Below are positions 22,655 through 34,327 of a DNA stretch of 64,000 nt, one piece after another (positions within the stretch are counted from its first letter, which is position 1; the number at the start of each line of letters is the position of its first letter). The notes below the pieces were generated by a model. It had not been told where the DNA came from, searched no databases, and was given only the letters and a program-made list of their open reading frames with translations. A program made the translations under genes and the position numbers. Origin of the DNA: Humulus lupulus. Its lineage: Eukaryota; Streptophyta; Magnoliopsida; Rosales; Cannabaceae. The stretch spans positions 63,162,643 through 63,226,642 of the forward strand of contig NC_084799.1 of assembly GCF_963169125.1 (NCBI RefSeq), given 5' to 3'.

Positions 22655-25515
22655 ATGTATTTCCTGAGGATCTACCAGGGTTGCCGCCGCGCAGGGAGAT
22701 TCAGTTTGAGATTGAATTTGCACCGGGGACAGAACCAGTATCTAGGACACCGTACAGAATGGCACCAGCAGAATTGAAAGAGTTGAAGATACAGTTGCAA
22801 GAACTTCTGGATTTGGGATTCATCATGCCTAGTTATTCCCCATGGGGCGCTCCAGTGTTGTTTGTTAAGAAGAAGGACGGGACTTTGAGGATGTATATAG
22901 ATTATAGAGAATTGAACAAGTTGACTATCAAGAATAAGTACCCTCTACCAAGGATTGGTGACTTGTTCGACCAGCTGCAGGGGAAGACGGTGTTCTCAAA
23001 GATTGATCTTCGATCTGGTTAGCACCAGCTGAGGATCAAAGATGAGGATATACCGAAGACGGCCTTCCGGACACGGTATGGGCATTACGAGTTCTTGGTC
23101 AAGACTTTTGGTCTGACCAATGCCTCAGCAGCTTTTATGGACCTAATGAGCAGGGTGTTCAGGGACTTCTTGGATCAGTTCGTCATTGTCTTCATCGACG
23201 ACATCTTGGTTTACTTCAGTTTGGAGGCGGAGCATGAGCAGCATCTTCGACAGGTTTTATAGAGGTTAAGGGAGCATCAGTTGTACGCCAAGTTTAAGAA
23301 GTGTGAGTTTTGGTTGCCAGAGGTGACTTTTCTTGGGCATATAGTTGGTGCAGAAGGGATTAAGGTGGATTCGCCCAAGGTAGAAGCAGTGAGGGAATGG
23401 CCGAGGCCAAGGAATGCCTCGGAGGTGCGAAGTTTCCTTGGATTGGCAGGCTATTACAGACGGTTCGTAGAGGGGTTCTCAAAGATTTCTTCACCAATGA
23501 CATAGATGACGAGGAAGAATCAGAAGTTTGTTTGGTCAGAGAAGTATGAGAACAGTTTTCAAGAGTTGAAGCGACGGCTTATTTCTGCACCTGTGTTGAG
23601 TCTTCCTTCGGAGGAAGGAAATTTTGTGGTCTATTGTGATGCATCAAGGATGGGTTTAGGCTGCGTGCTGATGCAAAATGGGAAAGTTATAGCTTATGCA
23701 TCGCGACAGCTAAAGGAGTATGAGCAACGGTATTCGACTCATGATTTGGAACTAGCAGCAGTGGTATTCACACTGAAGGTGTGGCGTCATTATCTGTATG
23801 GGGAGAAGTGTGAGATATATACTGACCACAAGAGTTTGAAATATTTCTTCACCCAGAAAGATCTGAATATGAGGTAGAGATGTTGGTTGGAGTTGGTTAA
23901 GGATTATGATTGTGATATCCTTTACCTCCCTGGGAAAGCCAATGTGGTGGCAGATGCGTTGAGCCGGAGGGGCCCAGGACAGTTGTATAGTTCCACCCAG
24001 ATCTCGAGAGAATTAGTTGATGAGATGGCCAGGGCAAAGATAGAACTGGTGGGAGGCCAGTTAGCTAATATTACCTTGCAGTCGACCCTGTTAGAGCGGG
24101 TCAAGGAGGGCCAGTTAGTGGACGCGCAATTGCAGGAAGTTAGGCAGCATGTCTTAGCGGGGGCAGCTAAGGATTATTCTGTTTCTGAGACAGATTTGCT
24201 TCGATATCAGGGATGGATTTGTGTTCTGGCAGATGAGGGGGACAGACGAGAGATACTGGATGAGTCTCACACTACACCGTACTCACTTCAACCGGGTACC
24301 ACGAAGATGTATCAGGATCTACGGACATTATATTGGTTTCTCGGAATGAAGAGGGATGTGGTAGAGTATGTGGCTAGATGTTTGACATGTCAGCAGGTTA
24401 AGGCTGAGCATCAGCAACCAGCGGGATTGCTTCAGCCTTTGGGTATCCCAGAGTGGAAGTGGGAGGACATTACGATGGATTTCGTGGGAGGACTACCCAT
24501 GACAGTTGGACTTCATGACTTGGTGTGGGTGATAGTGGACAGACACACCAAGTCAGCTCATTTTCTTCCAGTAAGGTCGACATACACTGTAGAATAGTAT
24601 GCAGAGTTGTATGTGAGGGAGATAGTTCGTCTCCATGGAGTTCCAAAGTCTATTGTGTCAGATCGAGTTCCCATCTTTACCTCCAAGTTTTGGGGAGCTC
24701 TGTAGAGAGCTATGGGGACTCAGTTGAAGTTTAGCACAGCTTTTCATCCTCAGACTGATGGACAGTCTGAGAGGACGAGTCAAGTATTGGAGGACATGCT
24801 TAGGGCGTGTGTGATTGCCTTCGAGGGGTCTTGGAGTAAGTATTTACCATTGATTGAATTCTCGTATAACAACAGCTATCAGTCCACGATTGGGGTGGCC
24901 CCTTATGAGATGTTATATGGGAGAAAATGTAGATCACCCATACATTGGGATGAGATGGGTGAGAGGAGGTACATAGGACTAGACATGGTTCAGAAGACCA
25001 ATGAGGCTATTGAGAAGATTCGAGCCAGAATGCTTGCTTCGCAGAGTAGATAGAAAAGTTACGCTGATCCTAAGCGTAGGAACGTGGAGTTCCAAGTTGG
25101 GGACCATGTGTTTCTGCGAGTTTCACCAGTGAGAGGGGTGAGGAGGTTTGGAGTGAAGGGCAAGCTGAGCCCTCGGTTCGTTGGACCTTTTGAGATCCTA
25201 GAGAGGATTGGATAGGTGGCTTATAGGCTAGCCTTGCCACCATCGCTGTCAAGAGTTCATGATGTTTTCCATGTCTCCATGTTGCGGAATTATGTTTCTG
25301 ATACAACACATGTGCTGAAGTATGAGGACGTAGAGTTGCAGATAGACTTGTCCTATGAGGAACGACCAGTTCAGATTTTGGATCGGAAGGACAAAGTCTT
25401 ACGGAATAAGACAATTCCGTTAGTGAAAGTATTGTGGAGAAATAGCAAGGTCGAGGAAGCAACCTGGGAGTTAGAGACAGTGATGCGGGATCAGTATCCC
25501 GAGCTATTCAGGTAA
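22655..25515 (+). pseudogene. pol: Chromovirus pol: RT, RNase H, integrase, chromodomain, with eight TAG stops
   Basis: After the frameshift the frame runs to TAA at 25513. RT carries FIDD at 23191-23202. RNase H has YCDAS, HDLEL and YTDHKSL. Integrase has an HHCC finger ending [11 protein letters not shown], then TMDFVGG, VSDR and DGQSER. The C-terminus has GDHVFLRVSP and a chromodomain ending KVLWRNSKVEEATWE, which supports the Tekay clade. Premature TAG codons lie at 23020, 23260, 23503, 23875, 24595, 24703, 25051 and 25213. Four (23260, 23875, 24595, 24703) are Gln in the related minus-strand copy at 60.6-64 kb; 23020 replaces the Tyr of RSGYHQL. Chromodomain integrases direct insertion to heterochromatin, which fits the setting. 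Confidence 0.92.
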
Positions 25516-25537
25516 ATTTCGAGGACGAAATTATCAT

Positions 25538-25551
25538 TAGGAGTGGATAGT
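25538..25551 (+). other. Polypurine tract region of the Tekay-type element
   Basis: AGGAGTGGATAG just before the 3' LTR follows the AATTTCGAGGACGAAATT signature (25515-25532). The related copies have AAGGAGGGGATAG here. Confidence 0.75.
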
Positions 25552-27849
25552 TGTAACGACCCCAAATTCGCTAATGAGGCTTAAGGGCCTTGATTACTAT
25601 GCCGGGAGGGCATAATTGGGTTAAATATGGTTTGCATGAATATATTGATTTAAATGCATAATTATATGATTAAAAATTCTTGTATGATTATATTGATGTT
25701 AATGTGATATATATATATGGTATATGTGAGAACCACATTATTATGTGGGTAGGTCTGCAGAGCACGACTCGAGGCGATCCTAGGGCTAGATAGCGGGAAA
25801 AGTCACAACGGGGCTTAATGATTGACTTTGGATAAGTCAGAGGTGCTTTAGGTATCGGGTAGTTATTTAGACTATCGGGTTATGAAAATAAATATATGGA
25901 GATATATTTGAGGTTAGGAAGTCTAGGCGGGAATATTGGGAAATTTTATCATTTTGCCCTCGGGGACGTTTCCGGCACCCCAAGCCTCGGGATTGACTTA
26001 ACAGGATAAGATTAGGCTAAAGCTTAAGGAAAACAGTAGACTGAAAATTAGACCGACCCTTTATTTTCAGCTTTTTTTTCTCTCTCAAGGAAACTAAGAA
26101 GGAAACACAAGGAGCACTGGGAATTTTGGAGAAATAGCTGAAATTTGAGCTGGGATATCAGAAGAATTCAGAGGGGGATTAGAGGCTAGCTCAAGGATTA
26201 TCCAGGGAACATTGATTCAAGGCTAAGGTAAGAATTAAACTTTGTTTTGAAGTTAGAAACGTTGAGCTTTTGGCTGAGTAATGAGGTGATTGTGATATTG
26301 ATGTTTAAGGTTGAATTGGAGCTAGAAAACTTGGGAATTAACAGGGATTTTGCTTAGGGAAGGAGTACAGCTGAAGAGGTAAGTTATAATTCATGATTTA
26401 GAGGCTGAAATTTGAGTTTTGTATGGCTGGTTTTAGTGTTTGAAGTTCTTGAGTTTCAGAAATTGAAGATGAGACTTCTTTGAGTTTAGGCTAGGTTTTT
26501 CTGTTGAATTGTGTTGTTAGAGTTGCTGTAAAAATGTTGGGATTAATTGTTGATGAAACAGGGAACTTTGGGGTGATTTTGGGTAAGTTTTTAATCTTGG
26601 AAATGGAGGGATTTCTGGGTTCAAAGGGAAGGGCCGCGGCTCTGTTCTAGAGTGCTGCGACCCTAGGATGAAGATGAGCCAGGAGGGCTCGACCAAGGGT
26701 GAGTGTCGCGGCGCCCAAGGCAAGGGCCGTGGTGCGTGTCTTCTTTCAGGCATGCCCTTGGTTCTGTTTTGAGGTTAGGGCCGCAGCCCTTAGATGCACT
26801 AGAACGTTTAGGGTTTTAAAGCACAGGAATCTAGCCTAGAGTGCTCGGGATCGATTTCACCACCGTGCTTGGTGGAATTCGGATTCCCGGAAGTTAGTTT
26901 TGTATCCGGAAACCCTTATTTGAATATTAATGGAACCCTACACCTTGGTTGTGACTAGGTGATAAAAGCTAAGGCTCGGGAGCGGTTCGTGCTTGAGGAG
27001 CGTTGCTTGTAATCAGTAACCACAAAGATCAAAGGTAAGAAAACTGCACCTGGTTGAATATATGTAATGGGACTAAGGGTTCCCTATTGTGTATGCTTGA
27101 AAAGATGGTATTATTCCATGCAAGCTATTTAGTGAACCAACGGCCTAAGGGTGCCAAGGGTTACACTAGCGCACAGAGCGCGGCTTGGCCACTGGTAGCC
27201 GAGGACAGCTTAATATGCAATGAGCTCGGTTTAAGCGGGCCGGAGTCAGTGGGATAAACAGAGGGTGTGGCCTAAGTTGTTGGCCCTTCTTATTATGTGA
27301 TATGAATGTTATAAGTGATTGATTGCATCCTTGATTCTGAATACATGCTGAATGATTAATGTGGATTATTTGATGAGAGTTCATGCTTAGTGAATTTTAC
27401 TATCTGTTATTACTGTTTGTGTTGCACATGTTTTCTTGCTGGGCCTTGGCTCACGGGTGCTACGTGGTGCAGGTAAAGGCAAGGGCAAGCTTGATCAGCC
27501 TTGATTAGGAGAGCTCTGGGAGCGGAATGTACATGGCCAGTTGCTCAGCCGCCACGGTTGAGGTTTAGGCAGGGACGCGAGACCCAAAAATTGTTCATTT
27601 TGCCTTAGTATGGCTAACAGTGGTCTGTATTTTTTGGGAGTCTATAATCCAACTTTTAAACTCTATTTCTTTTGGGATCCCTTGTATATAAGTGCTTAAT
27701 TATATGAAATGAAACTTTTGAGACGAAAACCTTTTAAACCCTAGCTCGTACATGTTTAGTGACACATTTTAAAATTAATGACTTGATTAGCAAGTCTTGC
27801 ACCTTTATAAGTACACAGTGTAACGGTCTTGGCTATCCAGGGCGTTACA
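25552..27849 (+). repeat. 3' LTR of the Tekay-type element
   Basis: It is 2298 bp and aligns end to end with 18194-20492, with identical termini apart from GGGCGTTACA versus GGGCATTACA. The conserved blocks are at 27033-27051 and 27431-27482. Confidence 0.95.
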
Positions 27850-29108
27850 AAAATGCTCTAAAATTAATTAACTGATTTTTAGGATTAAAAAATCAAAGAA
27901 AAATCCTCCATAAATACCCAGATCGGGTTCGCCAGAGCCTCGTCGGAATCTTCTTCTTCTCCGTCGCCGGCGAGATTCTAACTCCTCTTTCCACTTGTTT
28001 TCTTAACTCCGTCGCTGGTTGGAATTTGTTCCCAAAGATCCAAGCACCTCAAATAACCCTTGAAGCTCAAGAAAACCAACCCATGATGGCCAGATCATGC
28101 TTGTCTTCCCCGTCACCGGTGTACCGCCAAAAGTGGTGGTCAAAATACAAAATTTTGTTTTTGAGCTTTTTGATTCGTTTATTCATGTCCAAAACACTTC
28201 TTAGGGTTCCTCTAAGCTTTCTAAACACTCCAAACAAACCCGAAACCTCTCATGTTCCCTTAGATCCGAAATTATTCAAGAACACTCACTTTAATGGTGA
28301 AAATTTGTGATTTTTTAAAACAACCTTTCTAGCCCATTTTGTCACATCAAAAATGTTCCTTAGATCATAGGAAAGATATTTCAAACACTCAAAACCACCC
28401 AGAAATTTCCTAGAGCTCTCAAACCCGAAATCTCCCTTTCTCTCTATAGAAAATTCTAGAACGTCTATTTTCTTCCGCTAGTGCGACTCTCCCTCTCTTC
28501 CCACGATTATTTATTGTTGAGAGGCCCTCTAAATCGTGCTTAAACAAAAAGAAATGAAGGCTTAACCACTTGGTTGTTGTTGACCGATTCTAAGCCTATG
28601 GTTAATGAATTTCTTTTAAAATTAAATAAAAGAAACGGTGAACTTATTAAAACTGAATTAAATTTTGAATTTAATCAGTTAATTGCATTTGAAATCATAT
28701 TCTAATGTCATTTAAATGCCCCCCAAGTAAATTCAAACATAGAGACATTATGGTCATTTCATAATTACATGAAATAACTATTATTTAATCAATTTAAATA
28801 ATAATGCAATAAACCGTATAATAAAATAAAATGAATTCATATCATGTTATTAATATTATTATGCTCATAATAATATTAACATTCACAACATAAATAAATA
28901 ATTAAATTAACCCATGTAATTAATTATTTATTAGGCATTATGCACATGCCGAGATTTAAATCTCATTCTAGGTTCTCAAACATAAGAAATCAAGAATCTT
29001 TGTTATCATTGGAATCCATACATATCTAAACCCATAAATATGTAAATTGACAAAATACTCTCAGTGGAAAAATTACAAAATGACCCTTTCGAGAAAACGG
29101 ATATTACA

Positions 29109-29452
29109 TAACCATCTTAAAACCATACAACATTTCTAACATGTTAATTTTGTTAGTTAACGAAGGCTTCAGATAAATTTCTTCAAGCTTCTTCCATATA
29201 TTTTTTGGCAGTGTTCAACCCTTGAACTTTCCTTCTCACATTATTGGATAGATACATTATAATTGTGTAGTACGCCAGTTCATCCATATCTTCAATGTCT
29301 TCAGGTTTAAACTTTTCAGCAAGCACCTTCTGATCACCAAGAACCTTTGCAATCTTTTGATGAACAAGGATTCCCTTCAGGCATTCTCTCCACAGACCAA
29401 AATCCAGTGTTCCATCGAACTTTTTGAGTTAGAACTTTGTCGAGGCTGTCAT
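29109..29452 (-). pseudogene. gag: Copia gag N-terminal half
   Basis: The minus-strand ATG at 29452 reads MTASTKF, a TAA stop, then KKFDGTLDFGLWRECLKGIL and later ELAYYTIIMYLSNNVRRKV, the standard start of a copia gag (DUF4219/UBN2 type). A frameshift occurs near 29195; the next frame reads KLEEIYLKPSLTNKIN and ends GFKM at the insertion. At 16151 the same frame continues, so both halves belong to one gene. Confidence 0.8.
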
Positions 29453-29514
29453 AGCTATCTTGCATGATTCTCAAGAGAACCTTCAAACTCCCTTTGTTGA
29501 TTAGAATCGAACCT

Positions 29515-29527
29515 GACTCTGATTTTT
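29515..29527 (-). other. Copia primer binding site (degenerate, tRNA-iMet type)
   Basis: On the minus strand AAAATCAGAGTC follows the LTR end; the consensus is TGGTATCAGAGC. It has the right position between LTR and gag, with several substitutions. Confidence 0.55.
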
Positions 29528-30047
29528 TGGAAAACAACAACAAGATTCCCCTCCAATCAAGTTAAATACAACCAAGAACAACAAAGAAAACACTACCAAC
29601 TTCAATCTAACAACAGTAAAGAAAATTAAACTAGTAAGAACACCAAAAATTATCCTGGTTCGGATAAAAAACTGACCCTACATCTAGCTGAGCACCATCA
29701 TCAAGATCCAATATCAAAAACAGTAGCAATATACACCCTCTCACAGTCAAAACCTTGATCAATCTTCCTCACAGTACAATAATCTCTCTTTACTATTCCC
29801 CTTACACCCGATTACACCCTGGTTCTCACTTTCTCTCAATCACAGTTATGAGAACCCAATTTATCTCAAGCTTTCTTTCTCTCAGAGTGAAAATATATCA
29901 TGTATATTATTACATTAACAAAATAGTCAGCTATATATATATATGTGTGTGTGTGTGTGTAGACCTGACTTTTTAAGCTAACTAAATAACTAAGTCTGAA
30001 TTTGTTATAACCGAATTAGTTGAGACTTGGGAGAATTAATTTCCACA
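29528..30047 (-). repeat. 5' LTR of the copia element
   Basis: In element orientation it starts TGTGGAAATT (30047) and ends TTTTCCA (29528), an inverted terminal match TGTGGAAA/TTTTCCA. Its length is about 520 bp. The second LTR is not in the window, so the boundaries rest on termini and the adjacent PBS. Confidence 0.65.
29931..29960. repeat. (TA)n(TG)n microsatellite
   Basis: A TA run passes directly into a TG run inside the copia LTR. Confidence 0.9.
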
Positions 30048-30568
30048 GAAACAATTTTGCATATTCCAAGCAACTCTTAGGTCAAATTTTATCACGTAAT
30101 GGTACTCATTTTATGAATTATTGTTGTTAGATACAATTTTCTTTGTTGTTTGATACACTTTGATTTTGCATGAACCTCTTTGTTGCCTTTTAACTACTCT
30201 CACAAAATAAATTGGACTTTGTAGTTTGCATAATTAAGAACAGAAAACCAGCACCTTCTTCGATGAATACAAAATTTTAGCGACACTAGAGATTAATTTC
30301 AGTCCAACTTATATGATTCAGATGGAAAATGTTAGATGACATTGTTGGACTAATGTGGCCTAGTTAATTTTAGAAAATGTAACTTTAATTAAAAAATGAT
30401 GTTTGTGTACTATTATTATACATTTAATTAATGTACTAATTTTACAATTTGGTTTGATAAATTAAAAGTAGAGATCATATAATATTTTTAAAAAAAATTA
30501 AAATAGTTTTCAAATTCAGCTGAAGCAAATACATTTTCTGATTAATATGGTTGTTCATTATTTCTCAG
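30048..30568. other. AT-rich gap between the copia LTR and the DUF1985 gene
   Basis: About 520 bp with no recognisable coding or repeat structure. It could hold the promoter of the following gene. I see no clear TATA box with a supported start and no terminal inverted repeat. Confidence 0.4.
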
Positions 30569-33500
30569 ATGTCAGACCTCATAATTCCCGTGGAGGACCA
30601 GTTTCCGGGCTGGATCACCTACCGAGGAACGTCGGCACTCCAGAAGCTGAAAGACAAGTTTAACGAACATAATCTTCTTGAGAGGGCTAACAAGTCAGTA
30701 TTTAAGCAGTTTTTCATAGCGCTGCAATTCAAATTTTTAGGGACACTGATACATGGGATGCTTATGAGAAAGATACCATCAAACAAGGTGCATGAGATAC
30801 AATTCCGTATCGGATGTGAGCGACTCCGGTTCGGGACAATGGAGTTTGCAATGATCACTAGGTTGTCTTTTGAAGCACCAAACACTAAGAAATATGAGAA
30901 GCTTATTTTGAAAAGTGGAAGATTAGTGGAGTTGTACTTCAAAGGCGCTAACAGAATTTTGTCAAGAAAGTTGGAGGATGTAACGCCCTGGTTACCCCAA
31001 GACAGTTACTGTGAACTTTGAACCGTGCTTAACTCGCTAATCGAGTTCTTTGGTTAAAAATGTGCATCTAAGTGTTATTAATAGGCTAAGGTGAAAATCA
31101 ATCAAAAGGAAAGGATATATTTTATTTAAAATATAAAGTTGTTCATGGGCCCATAAAAATAAACATTTACAATCTATTTACAATCCAAAATGGTCATTAC
31201 AATTTAAAATTACAACCCGCCGACCTAAGCGGCAAAAATAGGGTAAACCCCCTAGTTCCTTTGAGAACTCCTTGGTCATAGTGGTCAAGCGGCCGCATAT
31301 GTACACATCGTCACCTAAGCTCTCCACTCAAGGTTGGGTGAGCTTATCTTTCCCTTTACCTGCACCACATAGCACCCATGAGCCAAAGCCCAACAAGAAA
31401 ACTCAATACTGCACATATATATATATCCAATGATGATCATGATAATCATCCAGGACTTATAGTCCTAAACTGATGAGTGACAAAAGTATAAGTCGCTAAC
31501 ATGGGATTCCGCACCCTTTACAAATAAATGATCAAGTTATTAGCTTAAACAGGATAAGTGACTGATGAGCGAGTCACCGATGTAAAACAAGTGAGTGACC
31601 ATGGATTCACTACTGTGGGTTCCGTACCATTAGCCATGTGACGATACAGTCACCTGGGCCTTCTGGCCCTGGCTCTGAGTAGTCATAGAACTAGACAAGC
31701 GCTTTTAGTTTTTCATCAAACTTGGGGTTAGTCCGGCATTAATGCTCATGATGAGTCATTCAATGCAGAAGTTGATTAGATCTAATCTTTATCGGCTTGC
31801 ATTAAACATGCTAAAACTGTCCTTGACTCATAAGTCAATGCCATACGACCAGTGCTCAAAACTACTGTCGAACTTGACTAGTAAGGCACAGCTTCACAGC
31901 TAGTTCTGACATCATTGCCGATTCTGACTAGTAAGTCAGTGCCATTCATAGGTAAGCAAGATTTTCTAATCATTTGATATGCAATCCATGTCCACATTTA
32001 AACACTCAACATGCCTCAATAATAACCATGCATGTCACATATGGGGTGCAGTTTTCTTACCTCGGGTTCGAGAGAGAATTAGTAAAACAACAACCCTTGA
32101 GAACGATCTGTCTTTTAGTTCCTTAGCGGTCACCTAGTCATAACCAAATATGAAATCCCATTAATAAAATGAGAAATTAAAGGTTCCTGGACCAAGTCCT
32201 AACCTCCGGGATGTCGAATTCTACTAAACCGGGTAGTAGGTTCGATCCTGAGCCCTAAGGTTCGAGTTTTTATCACTTAAAACCCATTTTGGCCGAATTC
32301 CCATTTTGAGCCGCGGCCCCAAGCACTTGAGCTGAAACCCCACCCCAAATTAGAGGCCCAAAACCCTCTCTGACAGCATTAGAGCTGCAGCTCTAATAGC
32401 CCATCAGCACCAACTTCTCCTTCATACAGCTTGAGCCGCAGCGCCCAAGAACAGAGCTGCAGCTCGACTTGGAACCCAGATTTTTCCCCCTTTTTTTCTC
32501 AAACCAAACACAACCAAACCTTCCTCAAATCAATCCCAAAACAGACACCAATCATCACCACAACACAGCAAACATTCCAAAAACAAAACCCAAACTTTGA
32601 ACCACTTAAAACCACACAAAATATCCAATTCTATAATCAAAACTCTCAAGCTTTCAACCAAACCAAAAATAGAGTAAAACCAGAAATTCCATGGCTGAAT
32701 CTTACCTCAAGCTCAAGATTAAACCCTCTTCAATGGCTGAACACTAGCCTAAGACCTCAAGCTTCAATCTCCAAATTTGAATCCCCAAACTTGCTTCAAA
32801 AATCTAAAGGAAAAAGATAAGGAAAGATGTACGGGAGAGAGAAGTGCTTATGCTCTGTTTTGGCCAACTTCTATAGCCTTCAATGTCTTCTGTATATCTT
32901 AGGGTGAAAAGACTATTTTGCCCCTGGGTTAATTAAAGTCTTCTAAAGGCTCCCAAGGGTAAAACCGTCATTTTCCTCCTATCTCGTTAATCATAATTAA
33001 CGCTCTCCAATTCCCATTATTTCTAATATTCTCAAACACCAATAAATCATATCCTGTTACCCTTTAATTCTCGGTAACGCTATAATCACCAAATTACCCC
33101 GATACTCGCCCCGAGCCCCGAACTATAACCTGTTATGACCAAACAACTAACTTGCACTCAAAGATCGTCTCATGCCGAATGGCTCGAACAAATCCACATT
33201 ATAATGTGGCCTCATCAATTAATCACAAACATGCACCAAAATATACAATTATGCCCTCAACTGGCCAAATTACCAAAATGCCCCTATAATGAAATGTGGA
33301 CCCACATGCATGCATTTAACATCAAATAATAATATAATTCACATAACACATGCATATAATCATTTAATGGCATAGTAAATCAATTTTGGCCCTCCCGCCC
33401 TAGTAATCCAACCATTAAACTTCATTAAGGATTTTGGGGCATTACAGAGGAGTTCTTTAAGGCTTGCAAAGATGTAGAAGACACCTGGAAACTCGAACTA

Positions 33501-34327
33501 TGTTTTCTAGTTGACAGCATCCTATATGGAAATGAGCTTGTCGCCGCAATAAAAAAGGACTTGTTGCTAGTCGTTGAAGATCTTGATTTTTTCTATAACT
33601 ACCCTTGGGGGCAAAATCATTTGAAAAGAATTTAGGTTCATATGGCAAGGACATGAGAAAACAAAGAGCTAAGTATTTGAAGAAGGTTGTGGAAAGTACA
33701 ATGAATCTGAAGCAATGTAAGGGCCAACAAATTCATGCTCAGTACACATGATACGTATTTGCACTAGCAATTCAGTACTGGGCTTATGAGGCAATATGCG
33801 AGGTAGGATTGGAATGTGCAACATTAATTAGCAAGGATATTCCAAGAATGGTGCGATGGAAAAGCGCGAAGATTTTCACTACCATAGATGTGGCCAACAT
33901 GCTGAACAAAGATAAGGTAAGGGTTCTATTACAGTCTTTCCACTTTCTAAGAAATTTTATTTTTTTACTTGAAATTCCATTAATTGTAGTCTTTTTATGC
34001 TTGTTCCACCTTTAGTACCGTTGTTGTTCTACTGTGAAGCCTACACCAGAGGAGAGACCACAGTTGGCGAAGGTAACAGGAGACCAACACATGGACACCT
34101 CCCACCTACGTAAGCTCAGGGGAATAGATCAATGCATGCGTCAAACACTCACTAAACACGAGATAATGGAGGACGGTTGGCTTGATCTCATTGCTGGGGA
34201 TGATGAAATGATGGAGGATGATTTCACACAACAAAACCAAGAATCTCGAACATACTTTAATGGCTTATCAGAAATGGGGAAAGACTTGGCCGAGGTAAAG
34301 GTAATGCAATTGGACTTAAAGGCTTAA
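30569..34327 (+). pseudogene. DUF1985-domain transposon-type gene, split by a solo LTR
   Basis: The start is an ATG at 30569 (MSDLIIPVEDQFPGW). The sequence fits the plant DUF1985 domain: FLGTLIHGMLMRKIP, RIGCERLRFGTMEFAMITRL, then, after removal of the LTR at 30979-33446, LELCFLVDSILYGNEL, DFFYNYPWGQ and YVFALAIQYWAYEAI. The frame resumes exactly across the GAGGA duplication. Decay is visible as a TAG or shift after NHLKRI near 33633 and a TGA inside AQYT*YVFAL. Exon 1 probably ends at 33916 (AAG|GTAAGG), with an intron of 33917-34015 ending TTTAG; exon 2 runs from 34016 to a TAA at 34325. DUF1985 genes in plants are mostly parts of Mutator-like elements that carry Ulp1-type proteases. The function of the domain is unknown. 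A degraded coding continuation to about 34630 is possible. Confidence 0.75.
30979..33446 (-). mobile_element. Solo LTR, minus orientation, inside the DUF1985 exon
   Basis: It runs from TGTAACGCCC at 30979 to GGGGCATTACA at 33446, 2468 bp, with a perfect GAGGA duplication (30974-30978 and 33447-33451). It carries the complements of the GGCTCACGGGTGCT block (31353-31400) and the AAAACTGCACC block (near 32046), and a GCGGCTC-type module at about 32300-32470. No coding sequence. Confidence 0.92.

Larger units (their letters stand above)
18194..27849 (+). mobile_element. Complete Tekay-type chromovirus (Ty3/gypsy), coding region decayed
   Basis: This is a 9656-bp element with both LTRs, PBS, gag, pol with chromodomain and PPT. 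The target duplication AAAAT (18189-18193 and 27850-27854) is perfect. By-eye alignment of the two LTRs gives roughly 70 substitutions over about 2.3 kb (about 3 percent) plus a few short indels, mostly transitions. Coding capacity is lost through eleven in-frame stops and one frameshift. Confidence 0.95.
16152..29108 (-). mobile_element. Minus-strand solo LTR inserted in copia gag, holding a full Tekay element
   Basis: The left end is TATAACGCGCC (a TG-to-TA change at the first bases) and the right end GATATTACA. The flanks are AAACC (16147-16151) and TAACC (29109-29113), a 5-bp duplication with one change. The copia gag frame resumes across the two flanks without loss. Without the nested element the LTR is about 3.3 kb. 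The complement of the GGCTCACGGGTACT block is at 16452-16500. A CCGGCGA-rich stretch near 27930-27970, next to a TATTTATGG-like box (minus strand), may be its promoter and leader. No pol sequence is present. Confidence 0.85.
15773..30047 (-). mobile_element. Ty1/copia element (minus), 5' end with heavy nested insertions
   Basis: The 5' LTR is 29528-30047, the primer site 29515-29527, gag runs from 29452 leftward to 29109, then from 16151 to 15773. A solo LTR (16152-29108) splits gag, and the plus-oriented LTR ending at 15772 interrupts the element further left. The rest of pol and the 3' LTR must lie left of the window. Frameshifts and stops show it is old. Confidence 0.82.

Noticed and set aside
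22681..25212. Stop-codon reassignment or programmed amber readthrough as explanation of the TAG series
   Set aside because: A frameshift and other decay occur in the same copy, and the sister copy has Gln at most sites; C-to-T decay is simpler.
28026..28310. 94-codon frame near CCGGCGA sequence
   Set aside because: Part of the 3.3-kb minus-strand LTR; no homology and no conserved motif.
32431..32820. 129-codon Asn/Gln/Ser-rich frame
   Set aside because: Inside the minus-strand solo LTR, complement of a T/G-rich leader; low-complexity translation.
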